DNA from: Allacma fusca | Taxonomy: Eukaryota; Arthropoda; Collembola; Symphypleona; Sminthuridae | Direction of reading: 5' to 3' | Length of the DNA stretch: 64,000 nt | NCBI GenBank assembly: GCA_947179485.1 | Contig: OX359247.1 | Location: 62,841,131-62,905,130, forward strand | Part shown: positions 13,605 through 21,342 of the stretch, piece after piece | How the letters are laid out: every line of letters starts with the position of its first letter | How positions within the stretch are numbered: the stretch's first letter is position 1 | Position numbers and translations under genes: made by a program | The notes under the pieces: model-generated | Databases searched by the model: none | Seen by the model: only the letters and a program-made list of their open reading frames with translations | Told to the model about the DNA's origin: nothing

Positions 13605-13952
13605 TAGTTGAAGATCACGTCTTCGGATGGGATGTTTGACACGGTATAATATAATAAAGTCATAAGTTTGTTGAAGATCATGTCCTGGGATGAGATGTTT
13701 GACATTGCATAGGTTAAGGTTCATATAGTTGTTGAGGATCCAATTGTCGGACAGGATGCTTGACGTTGATAGTTATAAGATGCATAAGGTAGTTGAGGAT
13801 CCAGTCTTTGGATAGGATGCTTGACATTGATAGTTATTAAGATGCATAAGGTAGTTGAGGATCCAGTCTTTGGACAGGATGCTTGACATTGATAGTTATA
13901 AGATGCATAAGGTAGTTGAGGATCCAGTCTTTGGACAGGATGCTTGACATTG
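13605..13952. repeat. 61-bp minisatellite, about 5.7 copies, inside the retrotransposon
   Basis: Unit starts are at about 13,605, 13,668, 13,729, 13,790, 13,852 and 13,913, giving unit lengths of 61-63 bp. Each unit begins with TAGTTGAGGATC or a close relative and contains GGATG-TTGACA-type words. The last three or four units are nearly identical while the first two (towards the 3' LTR) are clearly diverged, a gradient typical of polar repeat expansion. The unit length is not a multiple of three, so it is not a protein repeat. It is unrelated to the 26-bp satellite. Confidence 0.9.
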
Positions 13953-14206
13953 CGGAATGAGTGAGCCTGTCGTAGAGGGGTCACGCCAAATGTTTTCTGG
14001 AATAAATACTTTGAAAATTTTGAGGGTGAGAGAGGTCAGTGACCCTATAGTAGCATCATGTAGTGTTTTGAAGTTGTGATTTGTAAACGACTCCGAAACA
14101 GGAGTTAGGGTTGTGGGGTGGAATTAAATTGCTGTTGCAACAGAAGGGTTGTTCTTAAGATTTGCCGATCATATTGTATGTATTTTAAATGAAGCTGAAG
14201 GTTATG

Positions 14207-16963
14207 TTATAGTTGATAACTATGGGTAGATGAGGGTTGAACCATCGTGTGGTTTAACAAATTTTCCATGGCGTGAACGTTAGTTCGCGTACTCCGTCGG
14301 AATTCTGAGTCCGTACGTGCGAAAAAATCAGTTGGTAATATCTGCTGAGACTCATGTTCCAATAATTGTTGCTGTGTCCTGCGGACACGTTTATTAGGGA
14401 TTGTTATAGAGGAGGAATGAGGAATTTCAACAGGGGATTCTTTTGGCATGGACAATAGCGCGTCCTTATATGTAGGTTTATGAGGTTGCTCCTGTGTTGT
14501 TGGAATAATTGTAGGAGTTGATTGGACGGGAAATGGAGGTACTGTATCCCGTAATGGGAATGCATGATGTTCATGTGTAGGTAAATCTGTTTCAAGAATA
14601 ATGTCAGGCTGATTTGAGGGCTTTTCAGAAATAACTTCAGGAATAGTGTCAGGTTCAGGTGAGTGCAGGTCTTCTGTAGATTTAGTGAATTCCTTAGGAA
14701 TGTCCTGTAGATTTGTAGAAGGTTCCTGCTCTGGAGGCTCATACTCATTATTGAGCAGAGATTTAATGTTGAACACATTAGGGCGTTTATGGAATAGTTT
14801 CAATCTGGAAACATGAACTGTAAGGGTTTTAACAGTGTTACCAACGGATCCTCTAATAGTGTAGTTAACGTCAGAGGGTTGATCAATAACAGAAAAGGGG
14901 CCTTTCCATCTGGGTAGTAATTTAGTACTAGTTCCCGGTTGTACGGACGTGTGTTCAAGTAGAACGTTATCTCCGATGTTGTATTTTACTGTTCGTTTAG
15001 ACTTATTTACGCGTTCAGCGTACTTTTCTCTGTGACGGGTTAAAATTTCACGGGTAGTCTTCCATAGTGCATTCATGTCTTGGACATTCCGGTTTTCTGG
15101 AGTAAACGTAGGAAATGCATTTCTCAACGGGGTACGTGCATGAAAACCATGCAGCACATAGAAGGGGGTAAAACCGTGTGAACTATGTTGAGTGGTATTG
15201 AGGTAGAAAGTAATAGCCGGGATTGCTTGAGGCCAGTCGGCCTTGTTTTCAGCTCTGTACATCGCAATACAGTGGCCAAATGTCTGATGTGTTCTCTCTA
15301 TGAGCCCCTGGCTCTTGGGGTGGAAAGCAGTGCTATATTTCATTTTAAAATCAAATATTTTGGAAAGTTCTGTAATGACGGCATTGTTAAATTCGGTCCC
15401 TTGATCTGACTGTATGATTTCGGGGAGGGAATATACGGATGCGATTTTGTTAAAAATAAATTTTGCAATGGCGTTAGCGTCTGCTGTGGCCACGACATCA
15501 GCTACCAGGAATTTAGTTAGGTAGCAGATGGCAGTGATTATATATCTAGGGCGTCCTTCATTATTAGTAAGTGGCCCTTGGACGTCCATTTGAATCCGTT
15601 CGAATGGTCTAAGTGGGATGGGAAGAAACTGGAACTCGCCTGGCTGTTTTTGTCCACGGGGAGACTTCCTTTCTTGACAAAATGTACATGATTGTATAAA
15701 TTCCTTGATGTCTTTACTCATGGTTTTCCAGTAGTAGCTCTGTGCTATTTCCTTCAGAGCTTTGGTGTGTCCTGTGTGGGACACTGGATTGTGATGACGT
15801 TTAATTATATCTGGTATCATCTGGTGAGGGATCATCAGTAGAGATTTTTCTCCAAGTTTTTGGTTATGTTTATACAAAATATCATTGTATAAGGTGTAGT
15901 TAGAGCGTAGTCTCCAGTTGGTGGGGAGTTTATTAATTATATCCATGAGTGTTGGATCTTTAGCCTGCTCGTCTTTGAGAATACCAATGTCCATTGTATG
16001 AACGGAGAGGCATGCTTCATCGTCGGTCTGGGAGTGTGTGGGCTCTTGGAAAGGATTGCGGCTGAGGCAATCGGCGACCTTATGAGTTGTACCCTTGACA
16101 TATTTTATTGTAATGTCGTAGGGCATCAGTAGAAGTTGCAGTCGTTGTAGCTTGGGGTCCAAGCTATCTTTACTCTTCATGATGTAGCATAAGCTGTGAT
16201 GATCTGTTCGTACTGTAAAGTGTATTCCAAGTAAGTACTCCTTTAGCTTCATGACTGACCATGTAATGGCCAGAAGTTCTAGAAGTCGTATATGATACTT
16301 AGCCTCATATTTATTTAAACGCCTGCTGAGGAAGAAAATTGGATGTTCGAGACCGTCGGGGTGAAGTTGTGTCATGTAAGCGCCAAGTCCTTGGTAGGAG
16401 GCGTCTGTGTATAAAAATGTTTCCTTTTGGGGATCATAGTGTGCTAAGACTGGTTTACATAATAAGAGATTTTTGAGAGCTTGAAATGCTTGATCACATT
16501 CATGAGTCCACAGGAACGGGATGTTCTTTTTTGTGAGTTCTCTTAATGGTGCTGCTGTATGTGCAAAATTGGGTACAAATCTTCGAAAGAAGTTAGCCAT
16601 TCCAAGAAAGGACTGGACTGTGGTGATGTTAGTTGGAGCGGGCATCTGCCTTAATCCATTTAAATTGTCATCGTAGGGCTGAATTCCATAGGCATTGATG
16701 GTGAAGCCGAGCAGATTTATTTGTTCGTAGCCAAATTTACATTTGGTTGGTTCAAACTTGAGGTTATGCTGGGCGAAGCGTATGAAGATTTTTCTGAGTT
16801 TGGAAATATGTTCGTCAATGGTTTGACTAGCAATGACAATATCGTCCACATATGCCATGGCAGTATTATACTTGAGATCGGCTAAAATAACATCAATGAC
16901 TACAAAAATGAGATGGGGAGTTTTTGGTGCCAAAAGGCATGTCTTTGTACTGATACTGTCCAT
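14207..16963 (-). CDS. pol: Pol polyprotein, 3' part: end of RT, RNase H, integrase, tail
   Basis: This 918-codon frame encodes the second half of Pol. It starts inside RT: YVDD is at residues 38-41, so only about residue 23 onward is real Pol sequence. RNase H follows with D187 (TDAS), E229, D254 (RTDHH) and D298. Integrase has an H2C2 finger (H391, H399, C426, C429) and a catalytic triad D460, D520, E556 with the canonical 35-residue D-E gap. A GPY/F-type motif (WKGPF) ends at residue 690. A further 190-residue Pro/Ser/Thr-rich tail from about residue 730 has no recognised domain and is long for this family. The natural protein is a fusion with the upstream frame; a frameshift at about 16,898-16,906 separates them. 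The ATG at 16,963 is incidental. Confidence 0.93.
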   Translation of the reverse strand: MDSISTKTCLLAPKTPHLIFVVIDVILADLKYNTAMAYVDDIVIASQTIDEHISKLRKIFIRFAQHNLKFEPTKCKFGYEQINLLGFTINAYGIQPYDDNLNGLRQMPAPTNITTVQSFLGMANFFRRFVPNFAHTAAPLRELTKKNIPFLWTHECDQAFQALKNLLLCKPVLAHYDPQKETFLYTDASYQGLGAYMTQLHPDGLEHPIFFLSRRLNKYEAKYHIRLLELLAITWSVMKLKEYLLGIHFTVRTDHHSLCYIMKSKDSLDPKLQRLQLLLMPYDITIKYVKGTTHKVADCLSRNPFQEPTHSQTDDEACLSVHTMDIGILKDEQAKDPTLMDIINKLPTNWRLRSNYTLYNDILYKHNQKLGEKSLLMIPHQMIPDIIKRHHNPVSHTGHTKALKEIAQSYYWKTMSKDIKEFIQSCTFCQERKSPRGQKQPGEFQFLPIPLRPFERIQMDVQGPLTNNEGRPRYIITAICYLTKFLVADVVATADANAIAKFIFNKIASVYSLPEIIQSDQGTEFNNAVITELSKIFDFKMKYSTAFHPKSQGLIERTHQTFGHCIAMYRAENKADWPQAIPAITFYLNTTQHSSHGFTPFYVLHGFHARTPLRNAFPTFTPENRNVQDMNALWKTTREILTRHREKYAERVNKSKRTVKYNIGDNVLLEHTSVQPGTSTKLLPRWKGPFSVIDQPSDVNYTIRGSVGNTVKTLTVHVSRLKLFHKRPNVFNIKSLLNNEYEPPEQEPSTNLQDIPKEFTKSTEDLHSPEPDTIPEVISEKPSNQPDIILETDLPTHEHHAFPLRDTVPPFPVQSTPTIIPTTQEQPHKPTYKDALLSMPKESPVEIPHSSSITIPNKRVRRTQQQLLEHESQQILPTDFFARTDSEFRRSTRTNVHAMENLLNHTMVQPSSTHSYQL

Positions 16964-18833
16964 TTCTTGTTATGAAGCTGAGTTTTTCTCTGGAGGCGGG
17001 TTCCACCGTTATCTGATGGAACCCTGACGCGAGGTCTAGAGTTGAAAAATAGCATTGGTTCTGGAGCCTTCTGAGAATCTCATCAATGGAAGGTAACGGC
17101 CAATGCATTGCCTTAGTAATAGCGTTGAGGGATCTGAAATCGATGACCATACGTGGCTTGCGGACTCCCTGGTCATTTGGTTTCTTAAAAACAATGATGA
17201 CGGGACTACTGAATGGGGAGGTCGAGTGCTCTATTATGTCATTTTCCAATAGTTTTTTGACCTCTGCATCTATAATGGCGTCCTGATATGAGGATGTCTT
17301 GTATGGTTTATGGTGGACTATGCTTCCTTGCTGTAGTTCTACGCGGAATGGAATTGTGCAACATTTACCGAGTTCATTGGCGTTGAATGCAAAAGAGTTC
17401 CTGTATTCTCTTAACAATGAACGGAGTTTAGTTTGATCCGCAGGGTTGAGCTTCGGATATATTTTAAAAGATGCTATTTCAGTTTCCAATTGGGATGTAT
17501 TGATCGCATTGATATGTATCGGTTGCATAGAATTATCATGTGTGTCAAACGGGGTTAAACATCCGAGGCCCAAACCATCTGGTAAGGTAATAGTCATATA
17601 TGTTGGATTTGTGAGAAGGAAGAATTTAGAGTCAGGGCTGAGTATTGCATGAGGAGCAAGGATATGGAATTGTGTATGTAGGGAGTCATGAGGTTGGAAA
17701 TATAAAGGCGAAGTTTGTTCAATGGAGTGAATGATTGCAATGGTTACATGAGACCTGGGTGAAATGACCTGTGTTCCATGGACGCGGAGAACATCGTCTT
17801 CCATGGTGTTAGAAACACACAGAATAGGAAATGTTGTAATTTTGGACTGTGTAGCAGGTTGAGCTGAGACAGACGATATGGGAGTAGGTGTAGTTTTGAG
17901 AGTAATTCTGCGGGATGTAGAAATACGTCGGCGAAGGGGATGGGTTGAGCGATGGAAGTAATCGTGGTCTGTCTCATCAGAAGACATGTCTGGAGTTGGA
18001 GAATATTTTTCAGGCTGTGAATATTTATTCCCATGTTGAGATTTATTTTGCGTTGTTGTGAGAGTCTGGGAAGCTTGGTCTTGAAAAGTGGGAAGAGTTT
18101 GAGTAGACGTTGAGATTGGAAAAGAGGTCACAGGTGGTGTAGAGAATGAGAAGCAAGGGTTGGGCAGGAAGTTAGCATCCTGGTCTTTGTGATAATGAGA
18201 GTGATGGGACAGGTTTGTTCGGGTTGGTAAGTGTTGTATGGTGTCTACTGGAATTTCGCATTGTTCCCTAAGTGCATTATCGTGTTGTAGGAGCGTATGA
18301 ATTAACGGAATGTGTCCTGTAAACTTGTTGAAGATGGTATTATCTTGAGTATTGATGATGAAACCTCCTTTGGAGTATAGAAAGTCTGTTCCCAGGATGC
18401 AGCGAATAGCTGTGGAAGGAGCAATGATAAATGGGTGTAGAAATGTAGAGTTTCCTATCTTGATTTTTACAAGGGCGAGTCCAGTATTGGACATGCTATT
18501 TCCTGAGGCATCTATGAGGGTGAGATTGTTCTTTGTGATTGGAGTACCGTGAGGTACGTACGAGGTATGTATTAAGGAGGCAGCTGCTCCTGTATCAATA
18601 AGACACGGGAGACTTATACCGTTTATACTTACAATGATTTTAAGTGAACAGGAGAGTGAGTGTACACTGATGTTAGTGGTACATTCTGTAGTAACGGAAG
18701 GAATTATTAGTGGCTGTCTTGTGAGGTTTGGTGGTCTGCAGCTTGTATAGGTAGAAGCTGGCGTCGGGGCAGGCCTTGTGGAGCCTGCCCGTTGGAGTTT
18801 AAAGGCTGGTTCTGTAGTTGCTGTTGTCTTTCT
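16893..18833 (-). CDS. pol: Pol polyprotein, 5' part: aspartic protease and N-terminal RT
   Basis: The frame is open from just after a TGA at 18,836-18,834 to the stop at 16,895-16,893. Its first ATG is at 18,494, but the protease lies partly upstream: the active-site LIDTGAA is encoded near 18,590-18,610 and its partner ILGTDFL is at residues 33-39 counted from that ATG. The frame therefore cannot start at the ATG and is instead entered from Gag by -1 frameshifting in the 127-nt overlap. A roughly 300-residue linker follows, with a Ser/Thr-rich part and a beta-rich segment ending in LPDGLGLG, resembling the connector of many Ty3/gypsy Pols. RT starts near residue 365: RMVIDFRSLN (448-457), catalytic D487 in TLDLASGFHQI, PFGTKN (520-525). 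The frame dies within ten residues of that box, before YVDD. Confidence 0.9.
   Translation of the reverse strand, partial: RKTTATTEPAFKLQRAGSTRPAPTPASTYTSCRPPNLTRQPLIIPSVTTECTTNISVHSLSCSLKIIVSINGISLPCLIDTGAAASLIHTSYVPHGTPITKNNLTLIDASGNSMSNTGLALVKIKIGNSTFLHPFIIAPSTAIRCILGTDFLYSKGGFIINTQDNTIFNKFTGHIPLIHTLLQHDNALREQCEIPVDTIQHLPTRTNLSHHSHYHKDQDANFLPNPCFSFSTPPVTSFPISTSTQTLPTFQDQASQTLTTTQNKSQHGNKYSQPEKYSPTPDMSSDETDHDYFHRSTHPLRRRISTSRRITLKTTPTPISSVSAQPATQSKITTFPILCVSNTMEDDVLRVHGTQVISPRSHVTIAIIHSIEQTSPLYFQPHDSLHTQFHILAPHAILSPDSKFFLLTNPTYMTITLPDGLGLGCLTPFDTHDNSMQPIHINAINTSQLETEIASFKIYPKLNPADQTKLRSLLREYRNSFAFNANELGKCCTIPFRVELQQGSIVHHKPYKTSSYQDAIIDAEVKKLLENDIIEHSTSPFSSPVIIVFKKPNDQGVRKPRMVIDFRSLNAITKAMHWPLPSIDEILRRLQNQCYFSTLDLASGFHQITVEPASREKLSFITRNGQYQYKDMPFGTKNSPSHFCSH
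16895..16910 (-). other. Frame break inside the reverse transcriptase
   Basis: The protease-RT frame runs normally through the FG box and then stops at 16,895-16,893. The continuation (a segment leading to YVDD) is in the neighbouring frame from about 16,897. Compared with the usual spacing between these two boxes, one residue is missing, so a small deletion fits better than an insertion. No slippery site is visible and no element is known to need a shift here. I read it as a disabling mutation of this copy, or a sequencing error. Confidence 0.8.
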
Positions 18834-19933
18834 TCACGTCGTCGTTGCATATAGTGTGGAAATTGTTGGTAATGTATAGCAACTGGCTTTCTGCAACGGT
18901 TAGCATGATGTCCCGGACGAGAGCAACGACCGCAAATTTCTGGGGATTGAGAAGCTGAAGTCTGAGACAGAGTAGGTTGAGTCGGGCAATACCTTACTGT
19001 GTGGCCCGTTTGGTTACACTTGTAACACGTGTAGGTTCGTTGAATGTTAGAACCCAGTCCAGGTTGAAAATTGTTGTACTGTGAACGCTGTGGCTGAGCA
19101 TGTCGAGTGACTGCCATAATGGGAGTGTCCTTAGTTTCCAATTTCTCAATCTTCTCTAGAAGCGTGGCCAGTGTTTTTGCCAAGGATGAAGGAAGGACTG
19201 GAGTTGCAAGAGTAACTGTACTGTGGTCTGTATGGGGAGTAGTGCATGATTCATAGTCGCGTAGGGCATCCAAGAGATGATTGAAATTTTTAATTTTCAG
19301 ATTCTTGCTTGTGATGAAACTTTTGACGGTGGTGTCGAGTTTTTCTAACAGCGTTTGCACTGTAGTAGCCTCTGGAAATGTGGACCAGTCTGTGCTTGCA
19401 GCAGACTTGACTCGTAATACAAACTTGGTTGGCTGTTCATGTGGATATGGTGACATGGATAACGCGTCCAAAAGTTTACTTTTTCTGTCGGGCACATCCC
19501 GTGGCATTTTGGTGAGCACAGCATCCCGAAACTGGGCATATGTTTGATGCGAAGTGGACGTGAGATTATAGAAGTGGGATAGAAAATCTTTGCCTGTTTT
19601 TGTGGCATCGGAGAGCTTTCTGTACACATATGACTTTTTCATCTTGTCATCTGTTTGGAAAGTATTAAAAAAGTCATCACAGCGTAGTAGGAATTCTGAC
19701 AATTCTTCGGAGTAGATTTTGGAAGAAGGATAAGCCGGTTTGTCGAAAAGAAATCTGGTGTAATCCATTTTGGGATTGTGTGTTGGGATGGTTGGAGGAA
19801 TAGGTGGAGAAGTTGGAATAGGAGAAGTGGAACGAGAAGAGGAAGAGCTGTTGGTGGCAGTGGTGAATTGGAGAGATTCAGAGTGGAGTGACCCTGAATC
19901 AGAGTTTGAATCTGAAAGAGGTGGGGGGTGACG
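18707..19933 (-). CDS. gag: Gag polyprotein, 3' part: capsid-like region and two zinc knuckles
   Basis: The frame is open from just after a TAA at 19,936-19,934 to the TAA at 18,709-18,707. Its first ATG is at 19,768 (353 codons from there), but the upstream stretch from 19,925 reads as a coherent Ser/Pro-rich linker (DSNSDSG and repeated TSP/PIP words), so it is probably continuous with the upstream gag frame. From the ATG, residues 1-170 are helix-rich and match the size and style of a Ty3/gypsy capsid domain. A short coiled-coil-like segment lies at 197-215. Two CX2CX4HX4C knuckles (C248-C261 and C279-C292) mark the RNA-binding nucleocapsid, followed by a basic Gln/Arg-rich tail. The last 127 nt overlap the protease-RT frame and hold the -1 frameshift signal. 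Confidence 0.9.
   Translation of the reverse strand, partial: RHPPPLSDSNSDSGSLHSESLQFTTATNSSSSSRSTSPIPTSPPIPPTIPTHNPKMDYTRFLFDKPAYPSSKIYSEELSEFLLRCDDFFNTFQTDDKMKKSYVYRKLSDATKTGKDFLSHFYNLTSTSHQTYAQFRDAVLTKMPRDVPDRKSKLLDALSMSPYPHEQPTKFVLRVKSAASTDWSTFPEATTVQTLLEKLDTTVKSFITSKNLKIKNFNHLLDALRDYESCTTPHTDHSTVTLATPVLPSSLAKTLATLLEKIEKLETKDTPIMAVTRHAQPQRSQYNNFQPGLGSNIQRTYTCYKCNQTGHTVRYCPTQPTLSQTSASQSPEICGRCSRPGHHANRCRKPVAIHYQQFPHYMQRRREERQQQLQNQPLNSNGQAPQGLPRRQLLPIQAADHQTSQDSH
18767..18803 (-). promoter_or_regulatory. Programmed -1 ribosomal frameshift signal at the gag-pol junction
   Basis: On the minus strand the heptamer TTTAAAC (18,803-18,797) sits in the gag frame as CCT-TTA-AAC, the exact X XXY YYZ phase for tandem slippage. 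A 6-nt spacer (18,796-18,791) is followed by a perfect 8-bp stem, GGGCAGGC (18,790-18,783) with GCCTGCCC (18,774-18,767), and an 8-nt loop. A -1 slip here enters the protease-RT frame 31 nt after that frame's last upstream stop. Heptamer, phase, spacer, stem and product frame all agree. The same heptamer type is used by several retroviruses and by coronaviruses. I found no convincing pseudoknot partner for the loop. Confidence 0.85.
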
Positions 19934-21342
19934 TTAATATTATAGATAGGATTGTCACTGTCGTATGCGGCGGTGGTGTCAACGTCGGGAATGAGGACAG
20001 CGGTATTGTCCTGGGGAGCTGTATGAGAATGATTACTGGTGTGATTGTCTGGATTAGTGACGGGAGCGGAAAAAATGTCCGGGTAGGTTTGAGTAGCAAT
20101 GGAAATGAATTGTTGGTCTAAAAGAAAGAGTCCTTCTTTGTAGGCTTGCTGAGAGGAAAAATGACAATGGTTGTGGGTATATTTGGATGTGAGATTAAAT
20201 TCTTGTACCAAGCCTAAGTAATATGCGTAACTGAGAAGATGGGCAATTTCTTGAGTGGAATTTTGTTCAGCTTGTAGTCGGTTTGTCCAGGCGAGGATTA
20301 CAGGCGTGTAGCTGTGTGTTTCGATAACAAAGGTAGGGGTCTTAGTGGTGGACACGGAAGGAGTAGTTGTTGTGACTAGAGTAGTAGTGACCGTTGGACA
20401 AAATGCGGAAGCCAGTAATGATGTTTGTATATCTTCAATCTCGTCTATGATGGATGCAAATTCAGTTGAATTAGTCTGCCAAAGTGTAAAGATGCGGAGG
20501 ATTCGTGCAACAATTTTGCTAAATGTTTCTCTGGTGTTGAGGAAGGTACCGTCGGTTGTAACGTCTGTTGTTAGTTGTAGATCATAGAGTAATTGTTGGT
20601 AGTGAGCGTAGGTAAGTATACTCGTCCCTGAGGAGTCGACTTCTTGCTTGGTCTTGATGTCATCAACGAGCTTCTGTGCGATGTCTTCGAGAATGTCTCG
20701 GGAGGCAAAAAGACGAGATGATGTTGGTTGCGGATGTGGAGCGACGGGTGTGCCAGTGAGAGTATGATTGTTAGACAAATTAAAGCTTGTACTTACTGAT
20801 TGAGTAGTAATGAAGATCGAATCGTTATCTGCGGGACCAGAAGAGACAGCAGGGGTAGAGGTCCTACTGGGGTTGAAACTCGCAAATCCGCCAAGAGGTG
20901 TTGTGGGCTCCGGTGTTGGTCCTTCGGTGTCAGTTTCGCCTTCACTTGATGGTACGTGGTTGAGGATGTCGTCTGAGACGGTTACCACGGTGGTTTCAGG
21001 CAGGGTCGTGGTAGAAGTATTGATGGATCTAGGGATGCGTGAAGGGTTCTTCCGTATCACTTTGATATCACTTCTATCAACTAGTTGTGGTTCAATGTCA
21101 GAGTTAGCGTATCGAGGCAACTTTTGCTTAAACAGTTTGTAAAACTTGTAAAGGTATAGTGCTCTTGTAGATGAGAGATGACTATATTTGGCACGTGCAC
21201 GTAATTGGTCCTCAGAGGTAAGCTCAACGAGAGCAGCTTCACTTAGTAACAGAGCTATATATTTCTGGTTATTACAAATGATGAATTCAGCGTGGTTATG
21301 AAGTTCGACTACTCTAATAAATCTGATGTCGTGAGGTGACAT
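19639..21342 (-). CDS. gag: Gag polyprotein, N-terminal part (long extension)
   Basis: This is the first large frame after the primer binding site. It is open from GTG at 21,411, but a eukaryotic start is more likely the first in-frame ATG at 21,342, and I use that. Useful coding runs to about 19,925 (about 472 codons); beyond the C6 tract the frame becomes a Leu/Pro-rich reading of the downstream gag linker and ends at 19,639. Visible parts: a compact N-terminal segment (about 90 residues, rich in aromatic and basic residues), a long Ser/Thr/Pro-rich acidic linker, a helical segment starting near RDILEDIAQKLVDDIK, and a second helical segment around QEIAHLLSYAYYLGLVQEF. No family is recognised. 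It may act like a matrix region, but that is inferred from position only. Together with the capsid frame, Gag would be about 875 residues, unusually long. Confidence 0.75.
   Translation of the reverse strand: MSPHDIRFIRVVELHNHAEFIICNNQKYIALLLSEAALVELTSEDQLRARAKYSHLSSTRALYLYKFYKLFKQKLPRYANSDIEPQLVDRSDIKVIRKNPSRIPRSINTSTTTLPETTVVTVSDDILNHVPSSEGETDTEGPTPEPTTPLGGFASFNPSRTSTPAVSSGPADNDSIFITTQSVSTSFNLSNNHTLTGTPVAPHPQPTSSRLFASRDILEDIAQKLVDDIKTKQEVDSSGTSILTYAHYQQLLYDLQLTTDVTTDGTFLNTRETFSKIVARILRIFTLWQTNSTEFASIIDEIEDIQTSLLASAFCPTVTTTLVTTTTPSVSTTKTPTFVIETHSYTPVILAWTNRLQAEQNSTQEIAHLLSYAYYLGLVQEFNLTSKYTHNHCHFSSQQAYKEGLFLLDQQFISIATQTYPDIFSAPVTNPDNHTSNHSHTAPQDNTAVLIPDVDTTAAYDSDNPIYNINVTPHLFQIQTLIQGHSTLNLSNSPLPPTALPLLVPLLLFQLLHLFLQPSQHTIPKWITPDFFSTNRLILLPKSTPKNCQNSYYAVMTFLILSKQMTR
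19923..19928 (-). other. C6 homopolymer where the gag frame shifts by -1
   Basis: The minus strand has six C in a row where the N-terminal gag frame must pass into the capsid frame. The downstream frame has stops just upstream (19,936-19,934), so the shift must fall after them, and the sensible linker starts directly at this run. The phase does not give a tandem X XXY YYZ site. A one-base loss in the homopolymer, in the genome or in sequencing, is the simplest reading; a programmed slip is the alternative. Confidence 0.65.

Larger units (their letters stand above)
12465..14206 (-). other. Retrotransposon 3' untranslated region, no gene
   Basis: Between the pol stop and the 3' LTR lie 1.74 kb without a convincing reading frame. 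The longest minus-strand frame (87 codons, 13,721-13,984) is only the translation of a minisatellite. Contents from the LTR side: a hairpin at 12,481-12,500, a purine run at 12,597-12,609, AT-rich sequence in which I see nothing (12,612-13,604), the 61-bp tandem repeat (13,605-13,952), then unremarkable sequence to the pol stop. Env would be expected here in an infectious relative; no trace of one is visible. Confidence 0.7.

Noticed and set aside
13721..13984. 87-codon minus-strand frame with internal repeats
   Set aside because: It is the translation of a 61-bp minisatellite whose unit is not a multiple of three, so the apparent protein repeat is a by-product.
12465..14206. Possible envelope gene after pol
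   Set aside because: No frame longer than 87 codons exists on the element's strand and no signal peptide or membrane segment is visible.
14404..14778. 124-codon minus-strand frame inside pol, and several antisense frames over gag and pol
   Set aside because: They are alternative-frame shadows of the pol and gag frames, with no motif of their own.
16963..18494. Protease-RT frame starting at the ATG at 18,494
   Set aside because: The DTGA active site is encoded upstream of that ATG in the same open frame, so entry by frameshift from gag is far more likely.
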